64,000 bases of DNA, taken from assembly GCF_900094625.1 (NCBI RefSeq), contig NZ_FMAJ01000009.1:62001-126000 (forward strand). Direction: 5' to 3'. This stretch comes from Rhizobium aethiopicum. Its GTDB lineage: Bacteria > Pseudomonadota > Alphaproteobacteria > Rhizobiales > Rhizobiaceae. The notes under the pieces were generated by a model. That model was not told the DNA's origin. It ran no database searches and saw nothing but the letters and a program-made list of their open reading frames with translations. Positions within the stretch are counted from its first letter, which is position 1. Each line of letters opens with the position of its first letter. Of the stretch, positions 61,853 to 64,000 are shown one piece after another. The position numbers and the translations under genes were made by a program.

Positions 61853-64000
61853 TCAGTCGTTGGCGTCCGGATGCGTGACGGCGCGAACATCGGCCAGACC
61901 GCGGACGGCGTCGCGGTTGCCGGTCGCGGCGGCGGCTTCGAAGATACGCGTCGAGTCGCCGTACATCTTCAGATTGAGGTAGCAGTAGCCGCGCAGAACC
62001 ATCAGGTCGATGCGCTCCTGCTGCAGCTGGGCGCGCTGATCGAGATAGATGAGGGTTTCGCGATAACGTCCCGCGTCGAAGGCCGACAACGCACGATCGG
62101 CGAGGATTGCCACCTGCAGTTCGGCGGCGCGCTGGCGGGTCTGTGGCGCCTTGGTTGCCGCAACGGCGGCATTGTTGGAAAGGCCAGCGCGCAGATAGGC
62201 GAGGCTCTGACCATAGGCTGCGTCCTCGCGGATCTTGCGGACCGGGCTCTGCAATGCCGTCTCGAAGGCTGAGATCGCCTCCATCGGCCGGTTGATATCC
62301 ATCAGGCACCACCCCCGCGACAGCGCCTCGCCTGGCCCGAGCTGTCCGGCGTCGATGGTCGTCGAGCAACCCCATGCCCGGCGCGAACCACGCTCGACAG
62401 TCACCGTCTGCATCGCCGGCCTTAAGGCGCGGACTACGACCTCCGGTTCTGGCGGCCGCACAGCGCGCGGCTCGGTCGTAAGCGGCTCCGTGGCAGCCGC
62501 CCGACGCTGCTGCGGCACTACCGGCTGGGCCGGCTGCTGCGGGGCAAGCGGCGGCCTAGAAGCCTGCGTGTCGGCATTCGACGCCGGCAAGGAGGTGTCC
62601 CTGAGATTGGCTATCCGCGCCGACCGGCCGGCCCAGGCGCGCTGGAGGTCGAGTACGCCGTTTCGGTCGTTCAGCTGTTCGCGGGTGACGGCAAGGCCGT
62701 AGGCGGATGGTTCGTCGTCCGATTTCCAGGCAAGCGCGGTTTCGAACCAGCGCACGGCGGTCTGGAACTGGTTGAGGGAGCGGGCATACCAGCCGAACTG
62801 CTGCGCTGTCGGCACATATTTCCGAGCGATGATCTCGGCGGCGATCCGATGAAGCACGTCCTCGGTCAGATCGGCCGGCGGCTGCAACGCCATCAGATTG
62901 GCGGTGGCGGCAAGATAGGTCGCCGTCGCCTCATCGGAATCGGCGCGCCAGCGGAACATGACGTCCTCGGCTTCCTGAGGCGCCTTGCGGGCGATCAGCG
63001 CCAGCGCCAGCCCCTGCGAGGCGGCCGCCGTATCCTCGTTGGTCCGGGCGGCGCGAAACCACTTCTCTGCATCGGCAGGGTTGTTGCGGCGAAGCTGGTA
63101 CCAGCCGAGCAGCAAAGCATCGGAGGCAAGCCCCTGGCTCTCGGCGAGCTTTTCGAGGCGAGCAATATAAGCCGGCGCTATGGCGAGCTTCGGGTCGCCA
63201 TTGCCCTCGGCGACGAAGCGCCGGGCAAGATTGTCGCGGACCGCATCGAATTCCCTGCCGCCGTCGACAACGGGCTTTTCCAGCGCAAGCAGTGCCTGCA
63301 TCGGCTGGTAGTCGAGCAGCGCCGAGGCTTTTTCGACCGTCGCCTGCCGCTCGGCGGCATTGGTGCAGTTCTTCAGGATGTAAGTGTAGGCATCCTGCCC
63401 GCGTTGCGTCCTCTCCGTCCGGATAAAGGCTTCTGCGACGCGCCAGAGCACATCGATCTCGCTGCAGGTAAGCAGGCTCGGCGTCGCAGCCGCGATGTCG
63501 ACCACCGTTGCATATTGCTTGAGATCCGACGCGTTGATCAGGCGGGAGCGGGCTTCGGCAACACCAAGCCGGTCGATGAGATCGGGCGGCGGCTGCCATC
63601 CGGCATCGGCGGCCTGACGGTCGGCGATCGCTTTGCGCAGTTCCGCGTAGCGGCCATCGGAATAAAGTTTCCACATGGCCTCGAGCTGCTTGTCGCCGTT
63701 TTGCGGCACGGCGAGTGGATCGGCCGGCGGAACCCAGTCCGGATAAAGCGCCTGCAGCCGAGAGATTTCAGCCTGCAGGCGCACCTTGTCGCCGCGGCTA
63801 GCGAAATAGCGCAGCGCGCTTTCATCGACGGCAGGAGGTGGGGCGGCGGCCTGTTGAGGCGCCGGCGGTTCGGAAACGACCGCCGGTGGGACCGCGGCCG
63901 GCTCTGCAGCTGTCTGAGGCGCGCCAGGCTGCGGCGCTGCAGGCTGCTCCGCGGCGGCATTCGGCGCGCGCGCGTCCGGTGCGGATTGCGGCGCAGACGT
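61853..64000 (-). CDS. TPR-rich protein, 3' part (gene runs off the window)
   Basis: At least 715 residues of a long protein whose start lies beyond the right edge. The visible N-terminal part is a Pro/Ala-rich linker of about 60 residues, then ALRYFASRGDKVRLQAEISR and LQALYPDWVPPADPLAVPQN. After that come Sel1/TPR-like helical repeats (for example SDALLLGWYQLRRNNPADAE, QQFGWYARSLNQFQTAVRWF), a second Pro/Gln-rich linker and further TPRs to the end. The architecture resembles the TPR proteins that rhizobia encode beside cellulose-synthase-like (glucomannan, gms) genes, but those genes are outside the window, so this is inference. Confidence 0.75.
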   Translation of the reverse strand, partial: TSAPQSAPDARAPNAAAEQPAAPQPGAPQTAAEPAAVPPAVVSEPPAPQQAAAPPPAVDESALRYFASRGDKVRLQAEISRLQALYPDWVPPADPLAVPQNGDKQLEAMWKLYSDGRYAELRKAIADRQAADAGWQPPPDLIDRLGVAEARSRLINASDLKQYATVVDIAAATPSLLTCSEIDVLWRVAEAFIRTERTQRGQDAYTYILKNCTNAAERQATVEKASALLDYQPMQALLALEKPVVDGGREFDAVRDNLARRFVAEGNGDPKLAIAPAYIARLEKLAESQGLASDALLLGWYQLRRNNPADAEKWFRAARTNEDTAAASQGLALALIARKAPQEAEDVMFRWRADSDEATATYLAATANLMALQPPADLTEDVLHRIAAEIIARKYVPTAQQFGWYARSLNQFQTAVRWFETALAWKSDDEPSAYGLAVTREQLNDRNGVLDLQRAWAGRSARIANLRDTSLPASNADTQASRPPLAPQQPAQPVVPQQRRAAATEPLTTEPRAVRPPEPEVVVRALRPAMQTVTVERGSRRAWGCSTTIDAGQLGPGEALSRGWCLMDINRPMEAISAFETALQSPVRKIREDAAYGQSLAYLRAGLSNNAAVAATKAPQTRQRAAELQVAILADRALSAFDAGRYRETLIYLDQRAQLQQERIDLMVLRGYCYLNLKMYGDSTRIFEAAAATGNRDAVRGLADVRAVTHPDAND

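Overview
The window is a chromosomal segment of an alphaproteobacterium of the Rhizobiales, most probably a Rhizobium of the leguminosarum/etli group. The basis is the GC-rich coding style, the rhizobial protein sequences (NuoA-E, Lon, ClpX, ClpP, ArgC type 2, CtaA), the DUF982, DUF1127 and DUF2842 proteins that are typical of this order, and an FMN-riboswitch-controlled RibN-type riboflavin transporter. I see no prophage, insertion sequence or CRISPR array. The species call rests on recalled similarity, not on a search.

Layout. 1-3.3 kb: 5' half of the nuo operon (complex I, nuoA-B-C-D, a small exported protein, nuoE cut by the window edge), read leftwards. 3.5-4.2 kb: two identical tRNA-Asp genes and a tRNA-Val. 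4.5-10.2 kb: small enzymes (glutathione peroxidase, methyltransferase behind a PHO box, cupin, aldo/keto reductase, quinone-oxidoreductase-like MDR with a divergent LysR). 10.2-13.7 kb: a large periplasmic phytase-esterase-like protein behind a PHO box, and ribN under an FMN riboswitch. 13.8-19.4 kb: hupB, lon, clpX, clpP (nucleoid protein and ATP-dependent proteolysis), each ending in an intrinsic terminator or facing a recognisable promoter. 19.7-26.2 kb: a diguanylate cyclase, a cytochrome P450, a CHASE4-like GGDEF-EAL protein and small hypotheticals. 26.4-29.4 kb: a three-gene periplasmic redox operon (di-haem cytochrome c, Tat-exported HiPIP, PQQ-type sugar dehydrogenase). 29.6-35.4 kb: metY-like sulfhydrylase, CoA-binding protein, EamA transporter, enoyl-CoA hydratase, DUF1127 protein and LysR. 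35.5-42.6 kb: rplM-rpsI, a CmlA/FloR-like efflux gene with a probable chloramphenicol-sensing leader peptide, agmatinase-like gene, argC, TauE/SafE transporter, ctaA, DUF2842.

42.7-50.9 kb is a Wzy-type exopolysaccharide cluster (GNAT acyltransferase, Wzc-like co-polymerase with a degenerate kinase site, Wza-like lipoprotein, GT4, WcaJ-like initiating transferase, Wzy-like polymerase), whose content and chromosomal neighbourhood suggest the unipolar polysaccharide (upp) locus known from Agrobacterium. 50.9-58.2 kb is a sugar uptake and hydrolysis island: two CUT1 permeases, a binding protein, a GNAT, a glycoside hydrolase and a divergent ROK regulator with a candidate operator, but no ATPase gene. 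58.4-64 kb holds small hypotheticals, a methyltransferase, tRNA-Pro, a HAD phosphatase and the 3' part of a TPR protein running off the window.

The most interesting regulatory signal is at 36784-36841: a 9-codon leader (MGTTKSADN) followed at once by an 11-bp hairpin in front of a CmlA homologue. It closely resembles the attenuator leader MSTSKNADK of transposon-borne cmlA, which suggests a chromosomal ancestor or relative of that antibiotic-sensing switch.
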